From Syntrophomonas sp. UBA4911 (GTDB lineage: Bacteria > Bacillota > Syntrophomonadia > Syntrophomonadales > Syntrophomonadaceae), in the NCBI GenBank assembly GCA_002398105.1, contig DHCD01000070.1, positions 12,001 through 41,643 of the forward strand: a stretch of DNA of 29,643 nucleotides, given 5' to 3'. The position numbers were made by a program, and so were the translations under genes. Under the pieces are notes generated by a model, which was not told the DNA's origin, made no database searches, and saw nothing but the letters and a program-made list of their open reading frames with translations. Each line of letters opens with the position of its first letter. Within the stretch, counting starts at the first letter, position 1. Positions 7,126-14,977 of this stretch are shown in pieces.

Positions 7126-8787
7126 TCAGCGCCTGGTTAACTTTTCATAAAACTTATAGCTTTCATAGCCTCCGCTTATATTCTTAACATCAAACCCATT
7201 CTGCCGTAAAATTCTGCTGGCAATATAACTGCGCAGCCCTACCTGGCAATAAACCAGGATCTCCCTGTCCTTAGGTATCTCGTCAAGTCTGGTTCGCATC
7301 TCATCGACGGGAATATTATGCGCTCCGTTTGCCATACCCTTTTCGGTTTCTTTCCGGGTACGGACGTCAATAAGGTAAGATCCGTCGGCAACCTTGTCGT
7401 CTACCTCAGTCCAGGGTATCACTGTGACATCCTTATTGACCATATTTCCGGCTGCGTAAGCGGCCATATTTACCGGGTCTTTGGCGGAGGAATAGGGAGG
7501 GGCATAAGCCAGCTCCAATTCCTGTAAATCAAACACCGTAAAACCTGCCCGGATAGCCGTGGCCAGTACATCAATACGCTTGTCGACTCCGTCATAACCG
7601 ACGATCTGGGCTCCCAACACCTTTCCCTCTCCGGGGGTGAAAAGCAGCTTGATCGTCATCATGCTGGCGCCGGGATAATAAACAGCATGGGAATTGGGAT
7701 GAATATGACAGGCCAGGTATTCCCTGCCTATTTTCTGCAGTTGTTTTTCATTTTTCCCCGTAAAGGCCGCCGTCATAGCCATTATTTTGATTATTCCCGT
7801 ACCCTGGCTGCCGGAATACCTGATCCGCCGTCCGGCAATATTGTTGGCTACTATCCAGCCCTGGCGGTTGGCGGGACCGGCCAGCGGTACCAGCCCATCC
7901 TCGCCGCTGACAAAGTCTTTAATCTGAATAGCGTCGCCGGCAGCGTAAATGAAAGGGTCGGAGGTTTGCAGATATTCGTTTACCAGTATGCCGCCGGTGG
8001 AGCCCAAAGTAAGCCCGGCCTCTTCAGCCAGCCACACCTCCGGTTTTACTCCCGTACCCAAAATAACCATATCGGTGGCTATGGTCTTCCCGCTGGCAAG
8101 TACTATCTGCTCCACCCGGTTGCTTCCCTCCAAGGCAACCGCCCGGTCATTCAATATGATATCGACCTCTTGGTTCTGCAGATAATCATTGACGATAATC
8201 GCCATTTCCTCATCCAGGGCATTGATAATCTGGGGGCCGGCTTCTATGAGGGTAATCTCAATTCCCTTCTGAGCAAGTATTTCCACCATTTCCATGCCAA
8301 TAAATCCACCGCCCAAGACAGCAGCCTGGTTTACTTCCATTTGCTCTATATACATTTTAATCCGATCACTGTCAGGAATATTTCTCACACTGAAGACATT
8401 GTCCTTATCATTGATACCGGGAACGGGTGGCACTACCGGCTGGGCCCCCGGACACAGAACCAGATAATCATAGCTTTCCTGATAAGTTTCATTATGGGGC
8501 AGATCGGTTATTTCAATTATTTTGTTCTCTTTATCAATGCGCCTGACTTCACTCAAGGTACGTACGTCTATGTTAAACCTCTCGTACATAGAATACGGCG
8601 TCTGCACCAGGAGACGGCTCCTTTTTTTTATGGCGCCGCCGATATAATAGGGTAAACCGCAATTGGCAAAAGATATGTCTTCGCCCCGTTCGATCATAAT
8701 GATTTCGGTATTTTCATCCAGCCTTCTTAACCGGGCTGCGGTGCTGGCTCCGGCAGCCACCCCTCCCACTATTATGATTTTACTCAT
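7126..8787 (-). CDS. CoA-disulfide reductase/NADH oxidase-like flavoprotein fused to rhodanese
   Basis: A 553-residue fusion. Residues 1 to about 445 form a single-cysteine pyridine nucleotide-disulfide oxidoreductase. They include the FAD-binding KIIIVGGVAAGAS, active-site Cys43 in SFANCGLPYYIGG, the NAD(P)H-binding VLGGGFIGMEM, and the FAD site YAAGDAI. The last 95 residues are a rhodanese domain with catalytic Cys514 in VYCQVGLRS. This arrangement is known from CoADR-Rhd and Npsr enzymes, which reduce CoA disulfide, CoA persulfide or polysulfide with NAD(P)H. The start is taken at ATG 8785-8787 from the family N-terminus. The ribosome binding site there is poor. A 24-codon ORF overlaps the start, which may mean translational coupling. 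The gene is monocistronic or paired with dedA. Confidence 0.9.
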   Translation of the reverse strand: MSKIIIVGGVAAGASTAARLRRLDENTEIIMIERGEDISFANCGLPYYIGGAIKKRSRLLVQTPYSMYERFNIDVRTLSEVRRIDKENKIIEITDLPHNETYQESYDYLVLCPGAQPVVPPVPGINDKDNVFSVRNIPDSDRIKMYIEQMEVNQAAVLGGGFIGMEMVEILAQKGIEITLIEAGPQIINALDEEMAIIVNDYLQNQEVDIILNDRAVALEGSNRVEQIVLASGKTIATDMVILGTGVKPEVWLAEEAGLTLGSTGGILVNEYLQTSDPFIYAAGDAIQIKDFVSGEDGLVPLAGPANRQGWIVANNIAGRRIRYSGSQGTGIIKIMAMTAAFTGKNEKQLQKIGREYLACHIHPNSHAVYYPGASMMTIKLLFTPGEGKVLGAQIVGYDGVDKRIDVLATAIRAGFTVFDLQELELAYAPPYSSAKDPVNMAAYAAGNMVNKDVTVIPWTEVDDKVADGSYLIDVRTRKETEKGMANGAHNIPVDEMRTRLDEIPKDREILVYCQVGLRSYIASRILRQNGFDVKNISGGYESYKFYEKLTRR

Positions 8788-8854
8788 AGCGATTCCGGTC
8801 AGCATCGGCCAAGAATCGAATAATCCTACTTAACCTGCTAACCGGTTTACTCAC
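8780..8854 (-). other. Possible 24-codon leader ORF overlapping the oxidoreductase start
   Basis: A GTG at 8852-8854 opens 24 codons whose TAA overlaps the ATGAG of the downstream gene by eight bases. AAAGGTG lies immediately before it, which is too close to be a well-spaced ribosome binding site. The predicted peptide is arginine-rich and resembles nothing I know. It is listed because the main gene lacks a good ribosome binding site of its own. Confidence 0.2.
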
Positions 8855-8930
8855 CACCTTTCCCTATTCTAACCCCAGCATACTAATTATTTTCTTAACT
8901 GTCATCCCTGTTTTCTATTCCTCAAATTAT

Positions 8931-8968
8931 AAAGGCGGGTTGGCACTGCTGTACCATTTTCCCGCCTT
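8931..8968 (-). terminator. Terminator at the end of the Hdr/CoA-transferase block
   Basis: On the minus strand an 8-bp stem AAGGCGGG/CCCGCCTT encloses a second stem TGGTAC/GTGCCA (one G-T pair). TTTATAATTT follows the outer stem. It starts 26 bases after the stop of the last CoA-transferase gene. Confidence 0.75.
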
Positions 8969-8993
8969 ACCAGCCCGCAATCCTCAACCGCCA

Positions 8994-9743
8994 TTATTTA
9001 AATTCAAATGCCAGGATATTATGAGGATCAACCCTCTTAAGTGCCGCCAGTTCCTGCTCAGTCGGGGGATCCATAACCGGCGCTTCCTTCTCGTCAATAA
9101 TCCAGCCGGTATTCTCCTTGACCTCCTCGACGGTAGTATAAGGGAAAATGCAATCCAATTTCAGGTATTTTTCTCCTGCCGGTTTACGGAATATACACAG
9201 GGGCGTTATCAAAGTAAAATCTTTATTGATATCCGGGGCGGTAGTAGCAAAATCTACGTGCTCGACAAAGGTTCTTTTATCATGCACTGTTTTCCAGATA
9301 GTAGTCCTGGGAGTAACCGGGGTCAGAGTTGCACTTCCGGCGCCGCCCGGCCCTCTAAGTTTGGGATGGTCATAATCGCCGCCCAGATAAGACATGGCGA
9401 TACGGCCTGATTTATCCATCTGCAGGCAGGATAAGAAAGCAATATCACCTTTGCCCGAAGCATAAAGGTCAAATATTTCATCCAGGCCAAAGGTGGCCAC
9501 CGATCCTTCATAGGTGTTGGCAGTCAGGGTGGAAGCTACCGTAGGAGGATTGCTCCAGTCGTGATCCAGGCCATCACTTAACGTGACATAGGTAAATTCT
9601 TTACCCAAGGCTTTAGCTGCCTTCATGGCAACCATAGGAGTAGATGAAGCCAGGCCATGGAATACTACATCGCCTTCTCTTATTTCACGAATAATGGCTG
9701 CTGCCATCATTTCCGGCTTGCCGTAATCTTTGCCATATTCCAT
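8994..9743 (-). CDS. CoA-transferase family I subunit B, IpdB-like (pair 1)
   Basis: A 249-residue beta subunit of the glutaconate CoA-transferase superfamily. It contains the subunit B features GGDYDHPKLRGPGGAGSA and a C-terminal VEEVKENTGWIIDEKEAP...PTEQEL segment shared with the pair 2 subunit (12171-12965). In canonical family I enzymes a glutamate in an E-G-G-type loop forms the glutamyl-CoA intermediate. Here the corresponding place reads LSDGLDHDW with Asp57, whereas pair 2 has FTEGGVYG with Glu50. As I recall it, the steroid-ring hydrolase IpdB also has Asp-Gly at this position, so this pair may hydrolyse or cleave a ring CoA ester rather than transfer CoA. The ATG lies two bases after the subunit A stop, with GGGAGG ahead. 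It is the last gene before the terminator. Confidence 0.8.
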   Translation of the reverse strand: MEYGKDYGKPEMMAAAIIREIREGDVVFHGLASSTPMVAMKAAKALGKEFTYVTLSDGLDHDWSNPPTVASTLTANTYEGSVATFGLDEIFDLYASGKGDIAFLSCLQMDKSGRIAMSYLGGDYDHPKLRGPGGAGSATLTPVTPRTTIWKTVHDKRTFVEHVDFATTAPDINKDFTLITPLCIFRKPAGEKYLKLDCIFPYTTVEEVKENTGWIIDEKEAPVMDPPTEQELAALKRVDPHNILAFEFK

Positions 9744-9745
9744 GC

Positions 9746-10567
9746 TTATAGCCTCCCTTCCAGCATTTTAGCCGCAAACTGAGGTACCTCGCCAGCTTTA
9801 ACCGCCTTTTGATAAGCCTTGTGGTCATCCCAGGTTACAGTCTGGTATTCCGGGTAACAAATACCGGGCCGGGCTCCGCCGGGAAGCTCCACCACGGCTT
9901 CCACCAGCATATGGGGTATAGCCGTAAGTTTTGGTTCTTCCTGCATGCGGTAAGTCCCTACTATTCTTTCCGTCGTTACTATGGTCTTTCTGGCCGCCCG
10001 GGCCAGCAGGGCATCCTGATAGCTTGGTCCCAGTATACGGCAGTTGCCGTAGATATCTGCTTCCTGGACATGGACTATGGCATAATCGGGAACCAGGGCT
10101 TTGACACATACTACTTCCGTATCATCAAATGGACTCTTTACCACCTGGAAGAACTCGGGCCGCTGGGCTACCAGGTCACTACCCCACATACCGCCAACCG
10201 GAAGGAAAGGGACTCCATAAGCTCCCGCACGGAGAGCGTGAATTTGAGCTGTTCAGGAGCCTTCCATAGCCCTGGCTTTAGGTTCAGGCCCTTCCATGGC
10301 TTTGCGCATGCCGGGAGCCAGTCCGGCCTCATTTTCCAGGCCAAAGAATCCAAAATACGCGGTATCAGCCTGGAAAGTGGCAAGCAGGATGTCGGCGCCA
10401 ATACCAGGGGCAGCTCCGCACACCTTTAACTCTTTAAGAGGTTTCCGGGTCAGGGCCAGGGAAAACAAAACCGGGTTGCGGTGCATACCATTTCCGCCTA
10501 TCCCCAGCAACATGCCGTCTTTAATCAGGTCGGCTGCCTGGGCCAGCGACATTAATTTTTCTCGCAT
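9746..10567 (-). CDS. CoA-transferase family I subunit A (pair 1), interrupted by an in-frame TGA
   Basis: The frame from ATG 10565-10567 (AAGGAGG ten bases ahead) reads as an alpha subunit: LIKDGMLLGIGGNGMHRNP, then YFGFFGLENEAGLAPGMRKA. It meets TGA at 10253-10255, codon 105. The same frame continues after the TGA with normal family sequence (LRAGAYGVPFLPVGGMWGSD, VHVQEADIYGN, AARKTIVTTERIV, VEAVVELPGGARPG) to TAA at 9746. Total length is 273 codons, usual for the family, with no frameshift. Either the TGA is read through, for example as selenocysteine, or this is a nonsense mutation, or the consensus is wrong. The residue two before is Gly and the one after is Thr. In pair 2 the aligned residue appears to be Asn of DYSNG. 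A restart at ATG 10187-10189 has no good ribosome binding site. See findings. Confidence 0.75.
10221..10237 (-). promoter_or_regulatory. Candidate bacterial SECIS-like hairpin after the in-frame TGA
   Basis: On the minus strand, 15 bases after the TGA, GCTC and CC (separated by a bulged T) can pair with GG and GAGC. This leaves the loop GTGC, 22 bases from the TGA. Bacterial SECIS elements lie directly downstream of UGA and usually carry G at the start of a small loop. A competing stem CACG/CGTG uses some of the same bases. The stem is short and could occur by chance. Confidence 0.25.
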
Positions 10568-10648
10568 ATTTATATATCCTCCTTATATGAATTTTATGAA
10601 ACAGCCTCCATAATCAACCATTTTTAGTTCTCCAAAATCAAATCGCGG

Positions 10649-10672
10649 GTAGAGAAAACATTATTTCTCTAC
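10649..10672. other. Nine-bp inverted repeat between the MFS gene and CoA-transferase pair 1
   Basis: GTAGAGAAA (10649-10657) and TTTCTCTAC (10664-10672) form a perfect stem with a 6-base loop, 37 bases past the MFS stop. No T-run follows on the minus strand. It may be a partial terminator or an mRNA processing or stability element that sets expression of the last two genes. Confidence 0.45.
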
Positions 10673-10708
10673 GGACTATAACCTATTTCCGGTACCTTAA
10701 AACGCCTG

Positions 10709-12019
10709 CTATGAAGCTGAAACAGTTTTTTTCTGGGTTAAAAATATAGCCAGGGCTACCAGCAATGCCGCCAGACAGAATACGAAGGCTGATTTAAAGC
10801 CGGAGGTGGCTATAGCTTCATTAACTACCGGCGCTTTAGCTACAATAGCAGCTGTAATCTGTTGGAACAAAGCGCCGCCTACAAAGACAAAAGTATTTAA
10901 AAATCCGGTAGCTGTCCCCTGTATGGCAGGTTCCACGTTCTCCTTAAGGTTAGCGTACATTACTACAAAGTGACCGTTGAAATAGCCATATAGAAACATC
11001 AATACCGACAGTATTCCGGGAGACAGGTTATCAATCATGAACACCATGGGTATCCAGACTGCAATCGCTCCGACGGCGCCCATCACCACAACTTTGTATT
11101 TCGATTTGAGAATCTTATCGGCTATTACCCCGGACAGGGGACAACCCACTATCATGCCAATGGGAATCAGGGTTATATACTTGCCGGCCTCAGCCTTGGT
11201 CATACCATAGACATTCATCAGCCAGGGGCTGGCCCAAAGTCCCTGGAAAGCCATTATGGTACCATACCATACGAAGAATAATATGATTATGGTCCAGACA
11301 TTCCAGCTCTTAGCCGTCATACCAATGGCCTCACCAACAGTAAAGGAGGTTGAAGCCTTGGTCTCAGGACGGCCTTCCATTTGGGCCGGACTGGCTCCGC
11401 CGACTTCTCCCGGTTTATTCCGTATAATCAGGAAGCAAAGCACCGCTATAATTATTGAGACAATGCCAACCGAAGTCATGGAGCTTCTCCAGCCTATGGC
11501 CCCCATCAGGACCACCAAAGGGGCAGCCGCGGCCAGAGCGCCGGCATTGCCTATACCCAGCAGGATACCGGAATAGGTGGCAAATTCAGTGGATTTAAAC
11601 CAATCCGCCAAAAAGCGCATGGCAGGTACATAGACAAAACCTACCCCGAATCCAACCAGGAAACGCCCCGCCAGAGCCATGTTGAAACCGCTGGCCATAC
11701 CGAAGATAAGAGCGCCGACACCTGCTACGCCGACAAATATACTGATTGTGGTCCGCACCCCCAGGCGGTCAGCCATAATCCCCGAAGGCAGCTGACCAAT
11801 GGCATACGCCCAAAAGTACATGGAACTGAACAACCCCAGGCCGGAAGCGCCTATGCCGAAGGCTGTTGTAAGCTCGGGAGCCATTACTGATGGCGATACC
11901 CGGTGAAAATAGACAAAGAAGTATGCCAGGGCAACCACCAAATAAATAGCATAGCGGTAAGACATGGTCTTTTTAATTGCCGCCTCGGATATTGCAGGAA
12001 TTTTGCTCAATAAAGCCAC
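10709..12019 (-). CDS. MFS transporter, probable organic anion carrier
   Basis: A 436-residue protein with about 12 hydrophobic segments and the MFS loop 2-3 signature seen as GIMADRLGVRTT, plus a matching VIADKILKSKYK in the second half. Early residues YFFVYFHRVSPSVMAPEL resemble anion:cation symporter and oxalate/formate-type MFS members. It sits between two CoA-transferase pairs in the same orientation, so a carboxylic acid whose CoA ester is then handled by these enzymes is the likely cargo; this is inference. The start is uncertain: GTG 12017-12019 overlaps the AGGAG string, while TTG at 12008-12010 has GGAG eight bases ahead and may be the real start, nine bases downstream. Confidence 0.85.
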   Translation of the reverse strand: MALLSKIPAISEAAIKKTMSYRYAIYLVVALAYFFVYFHRVSPSVMAPELTTAFGIGASGLGLFSSMYFWAYAIGQLPSGIMADRLGVRTTISIFVGVAGVGALIFGMASGFNMALAGRFLVGFGVGFVYVPAMRFLADWFKSTEFATYSGILLGIGNAGALAAAAPLVVLMGAIGWRSSMTSVGIVSIIIAVLCFLIIRNKPGEVGGASPAQMEGRPETKASTSFTVGEAIGMTAKSWNVWTIIILFFVWYGTIMAFQGLWASPWLMNVYGMTKAEAGKYITLIPIGMIVGCPLSGVIADKILKSKYKVVVMGAVGAIAVWIPMVFMIDNLSPGILSVLMFLYGYFNGHFVVMYANLKENVEPAIQGTATGFLNTFVFVGGALFQQITAAIVAKAPVVNEAIATSGFKSAFVFCLAALLVALAIFLTQKKTVSAS

Positions 12020-12059
12020 TCCTCTCCTATTATTGAGTCCGGTAATCCGATACAGGAGG

Positions 12060-12079
12060 CCGGAGGCCGTAACCTCCGG
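12060..12079. other. Inverted repeat in the gap before the MFS gene
   Basis: CCGGAGG and CCTCCGG flank a 6-base loop, about 41 bases ahead of the MFS start. On the minus strand it could act as an attenuator-like hairpin; no T-run follows. Confidence 0.35.
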
Positions 12080-12170
12080 GAACCAACCGGCCAGCCCTGC
12101 AGCCCCTGCCAGCTCCTACAATCCTTTGTCCTGTAACATCGGCCAATTGCAACCCGCCCGGTATTACCAA

Positions 12171-12965
12171 TTATTTTTTGCGTAAAGATCCAGTTTCATC
12201 TACCGCTCTCAGATTTTCCAGTTCTTTTTCGGTGGGTTCGGGCACCATTTTGACCCGGGGGGAAACTTTAAGTTCCCAGCCCGTATTTTCCAGGATTTCT
12301 TCCACGGAAGAAAAGCTGAAATAAGCATCCAGAATAAATTCCCTGGTTACCGGGTCTGGTCTTAAAATTCCCAGATTGGTAATAATGGCTGCCGGGCCGC
12401 CTCCGGGGAAGCCGTATTTTTCACGGTCATTGCCGCCGTTAAGGTATCCCGGGGAAGAAACATAATCCACTTTTTCAGCAAATCTTTTCTTTTCATGGGC
12501 CGCCATAATCAAGTATTTTTTGGCGCCTACGGCTATTTCATTGGCGCCGCCGCTGCCATTCAGCCTTACTTTGGGCAGAGTATACTTTCCTACTTTCCAC
12601 GGCTGGGTGCCAGGTTCCCAAATGCCGGTGGTGTTGACATTGCCGAATTTATCAATCTGGGCCGCGCCGATAACGGCATTGTCAACTTTACCGGCAGCTA
12701 CCAGCATGCACAATGCGTCGACCGCATTGGTGAAACTGGTGGCATTGGCCGAAATGCGATTGTCTTCAATACCCCAGGGCAGTCCTCCCACCGGAGTGGA
12801 CCCATAAACGCCGCCTTCGGTGAAAGCGATCAGATTGGGGGCATGATTCTTCTGAGCGAAGAATCCCGCCAGCATACTGAGCCCTACCCCAAATATGGCA
12901 AGCTCACCATCCTGAAATTCTCTGCCGGTCGCTATAGCCATCATTTCGTTTTTTGAATAATCCAT
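12171..12965 (-). CDS. CoA-transferase family I subunit B (pair 2)
   Basis: A 264-residue beta subunit of the glutaconate CoA-transferase type. It keeps the expected catalytic glutamate: Glu50 in LIAFTEGGVYGSTPVG. Subunit B features follow: GAAQIDKFGNVNTTGI, PKVRLNGSGGANEIA, and the C-terminal VEEILENTGWELKVSPRVKMVPEPTEKEL in two continuous parts. Family I enzymes move CoA between an acyl-CoA and a free acid through a glutamyl-CoA thioester. The start was placed at ATG 12963-12965 with AGGGAGG eight bases ahead, four bases after the subunit A stop. Fourteen codons of open frame upstream are non-coding by context. Unlike the pair 1 subunit, nothing looks defective. Confidence 0.85.
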   Translation of the reverse strand: MDYSKNEMMAIATGREFQDGELAIFGVGLSMLAGFFAQKNHAPNLIAFTEGGVYGSTPVGGLPWGIEDNRISANATSFTNAVDALCMLVAAGKVDNAVIGAAQIDKFGNVNTTGIWEPGTQPWKVGKYTLPKVRLNGSGGANEIAVGAKKYLIMAAHEKKRFAEKVDYVSSPGYLNGGNDREKYGFPGGGPAAIITNLGILRPDPVTREFILDAYFSFSSVEEILENTGWELKVSPRVKMVPEPTEKELENLRAVDETGSLRKK

Positions 12966-12969
12966 GATT

Positions 12970-13953
12970 TTACCTCCCTCCCATGAGTTCTTGTACTTCG
13001 GCGTCACTCTTAATCCATTTTCTGTAGGGATCCATCAGGAAGGCAGTAGCCGTGTCGCTCAGTTTGGTGATCTTATCCTTGCCTATTACTTCCCGGAATT
13101 CCTGGTGGTTGCTGTAGCTCTTGACGTATTTTTCAATATATTCCTGAGTTCCCTCTTCAGTTTTAAGCATTTTGTTCATGGCAAAGAAGTGCTCTTCATC
13201 ACTGTCATAGCAGCCGGTGGAGCATGCCGGCCAAACTCCCATGGGCCAGTATACTACCGCCTCTACGACCAGGTCGGGAATACGAACCAGATTGGGGAAC
13301 TGCCGCATGCAGTCGGTGTCGACAATATAATCGGCCTGTAAAACTACCTTTTTGGCCGCCCGGGATAGTTCAAAACGGCTCCACTCAGTACCCAGCATAA
13401 TGCCATTACCTTGTTCATCAGCCATGGTTACATGGATTACCGCCACATCAGGAGTGATGCTCTTAAAGGCTCCCATCTTTTTACCGGTAAAGGGATCGGT
13501 AACTTCACGTATTTTGTTAGGGTTGGGATATATATCGGGTTCGTCGGCTGAACACCAGGCCTGGTCACAGCCGTAGTTTATGAAGGTGGGTACAAAGGGC
13601 CAGCCCAGAGCGCCGCCCATAACCCTGATGGGGATGCCGCCGTTGGAATAGTCCTCCAGAATAGTTTGCCCGCTTTCCACCGCTCTTTTTAAACCATTGG
13701 CAAAACCATAGACCTCCAGGCCGGAGAATCCGACTTCCATACGGGCTATGCCGCCTGCGGCAGCCAGCAAGTTGGTTCCCTGGGTATTACAGTTGGAAAT
13801 GCAGTTTATGCCTTTGACTCCCTGACGCACCATCTCCCGGAAAAAGGCTATGCAGTCGGATCCGACCGGCAAGGCTCCGCCATGGGCAAATGTCATGCCT
13901 TCCCACGTATACTTGGAAACTGCTTCCTGCATCGTGATAAGCTTATTATTCAA
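12970..13953 (-). CDS. CoA-transferase family I subunit A (pair 2)
   Basis: A 327-residue alpha subunit of the glutaconate CoA-transferase type, with the N-terminal nucleotide-fold segment TWEGMTFAHGGALPVGSD. It continues with ILEDYSNGGIPIRVMGGALGWPFVP, DVAVIHVTMADEQGNG and AAKKVVLQADYIV, all typical of the family. The C-terminal 60 residues form an extension found in glutaconate-type alpha subunits and missing in pair 1. The start is TTG at 13951-13953, with AAGGAGG seven bases ahead. The longer ATG-starting frame would put that site inside the gene. The next gene begins four bases after the stop, so A and B are cotranscribed. It follows the hdr genes by a 151-base gap that contains a short GGCTG/CAGCC hairpin but no recognised promoter. 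Confidence 0.85.
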   Translation of the reverse strand: MNNKLITMQEAVSKYTWEGMTFAHGGALPVGSDCIAFFREMVRQGVKGINCISNCNTQGTNLLAAAGGIARMEVGFSGLEVYGFANGLKRAVESGQTILEDYSNGGIPIRVMGGALGWPFVPTFINYGCDQAWCSADEPDIYPNPNKIREVTDPFTGKKMGAFKSITPDVAVIHVTMADEQGNGIMLGTEWSRFELSRAAKKVVLQADYIVDTDCMRQFPNLVRIPDLVVEAVVYWPMGVWPACSTGCYDSDEEHFFAMNKMLKTEEGTQEYIEKYVKSYSNHQEFREVIGKDKITKLSDTATAFLMDPYRKWIKSDAEVQELMGGR

Positions 13954-14104
13954 GACAATACCTCCTTTTAAACAAAACTCCAATCTCCATTTCCTAACCT
14001 CGGGATTATGATTTAAAATGGTAGTGGTAAGTTTTTATGTGCGGCTGGCTGTCTTGGCTGCAGTCAGCCTCTTTTTCACCTCCTCTGCTGTTTTAATAGA
14101 TCTT

Positions 14105-14977
14105 CTATCCCCATCCCCGTTGTTTTAACAGGGTAACGGCACTGTTTAATTGTTGGTTGAAGCCTAACTGCCGAAGAGAATAGCCAAAGGCCAACCCCAT
14201 CAATTGGGTGAAATAGATGATGGGCAGATTATATTTTTGCCCCCGGTTCACTTCAATCGCCTTCTGCCGGGTATCAAGGTTGGCCTGACACATGGGGCAG
14301 GCTACTACTATGGCTTGGGCTCCGGCCTGCCGGGCCGCCTCCAGAACCTGCCCCCCCAAATCAATTACGATATCCGTTTCCGAGGCGGCATAACCTCCAC
14401 CGCAGCACTCGGCCTTATGGGACCAGATCACGGGTTCCGCCCCCAGCGCTTGTAAAAGCTGATCCAGGGAAACTGGTTGCTCCGAAGCGTCAAACTGGGC
14501 TATCCGCTGGGGTCGGGTTAATAAACAACCGTAGTAGGCGGCTAATTTAAGTCCGCTTAATGGTCTCACTACTTTTTGGGCGATAGCAGAAACACCCGTC
14601 TGCTCCACAAAAAGCTGCAGAAGATTGCTGACCTCGGTTTCTACCGGAGCCGGAGCCTTTATGATAGCGGCAACTTCCTCAGCCATAGAGGGATTATGGC
14701 GGAGTTCATAAGAAGCCGTCTTCAACCGGTTGAAACAACCGGCACAGGGCGCCGTCACCATATGCAAATTCATTTTCTTAACCAGGTTAAGGTTGCGCGC
14801 CCCCAAGCTTACACTTAATTTATGATCCAGACTGTGGGCGGCAGTTGCTCCGCAGCAGTTCCAGTCTTCAATCTCCTCCAAGTTAATGCCCAGATGTCTG
14901 CAAACCAGACGGGCAGACCTATCGTATTCCGATGCCAGGCCATGCAGTGAACAGCCGGGGAAATAAGCAACATTCAT
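14105..14977 (-). CDS. hdrB2: Hdr-like subunit B, second copy (two CCG domains)
   Basis: A 290-residue homologue of heterodisulfide reductase subunit HdrB, which carries noncubane 4Fe-4S clusters at the site where disulfides are reduced or formed. Both cysteine-rich CCG motifs are intact. The first is Cys9-x31-Cys41Cys42-x35-Cys78-x2-Cys81. The second has the cysteines of YYGCLL, ECCGGG and ACPMC. It is cytoplasmic with no membrane segment. Its ATG overlaps the stop of hdrC2 as ATGA, which implies coupled translation and a BC subcomplex. It is the last of five tightly packed hdr-like genes. The symbol follows the order seen in sHdr clusters and is descriptive only. Confidence 0.88.
   Translation of the reverse strand: MNVAYFPGCSLHGLASEYDRSARLVCRHLGINLEEIEDWNCCGATAAHSLDHKLSVSLGARNLNLVKKMNLHMVTAPCAGCFNRLKTASYELRHNPSMAEEVAAIIKAPAPVETEVSNLLQLFVEQTGVSAIAQKVVRPLSGLKLAAYYGCLLTRPQRIAQFDASEQPVSLDQLLQALGAEPVIWSHKAECCGGGYAASETDIVIDLGGQVLEAARQAGAQAIVVACPMCQANLDTRQKAIEVNRGQKYNLPIIYFTQLMGLAFGYSLRQLGFNQQLNSAVTLLKQRGWG

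Noticed and set aside
7687..8655. 322-codon ORF on the plus strand, antisense to the CoADR-rhodanese gene
   Set aside because: It mirrors a clearly conserved gene, has no family-like motifs or ribosome binding site, and its length follows from codon bias of the real gene.
10168..10401. 77-codon minus-strand ORF bridging the TGA, which suggested a frameshift in the CoA-transferase gene
   Set aside because: The conserved sequence before and after the TGA is in one and the same frame. This ORF is in another frame and has no family similarity.
14041..14104. Tiny overlapping ORFs (12 and 14 codons) after hdrB2
   Set aside because: They are too short, share no known motif, and the AGGAGGTG there is not followed by a convincing start.
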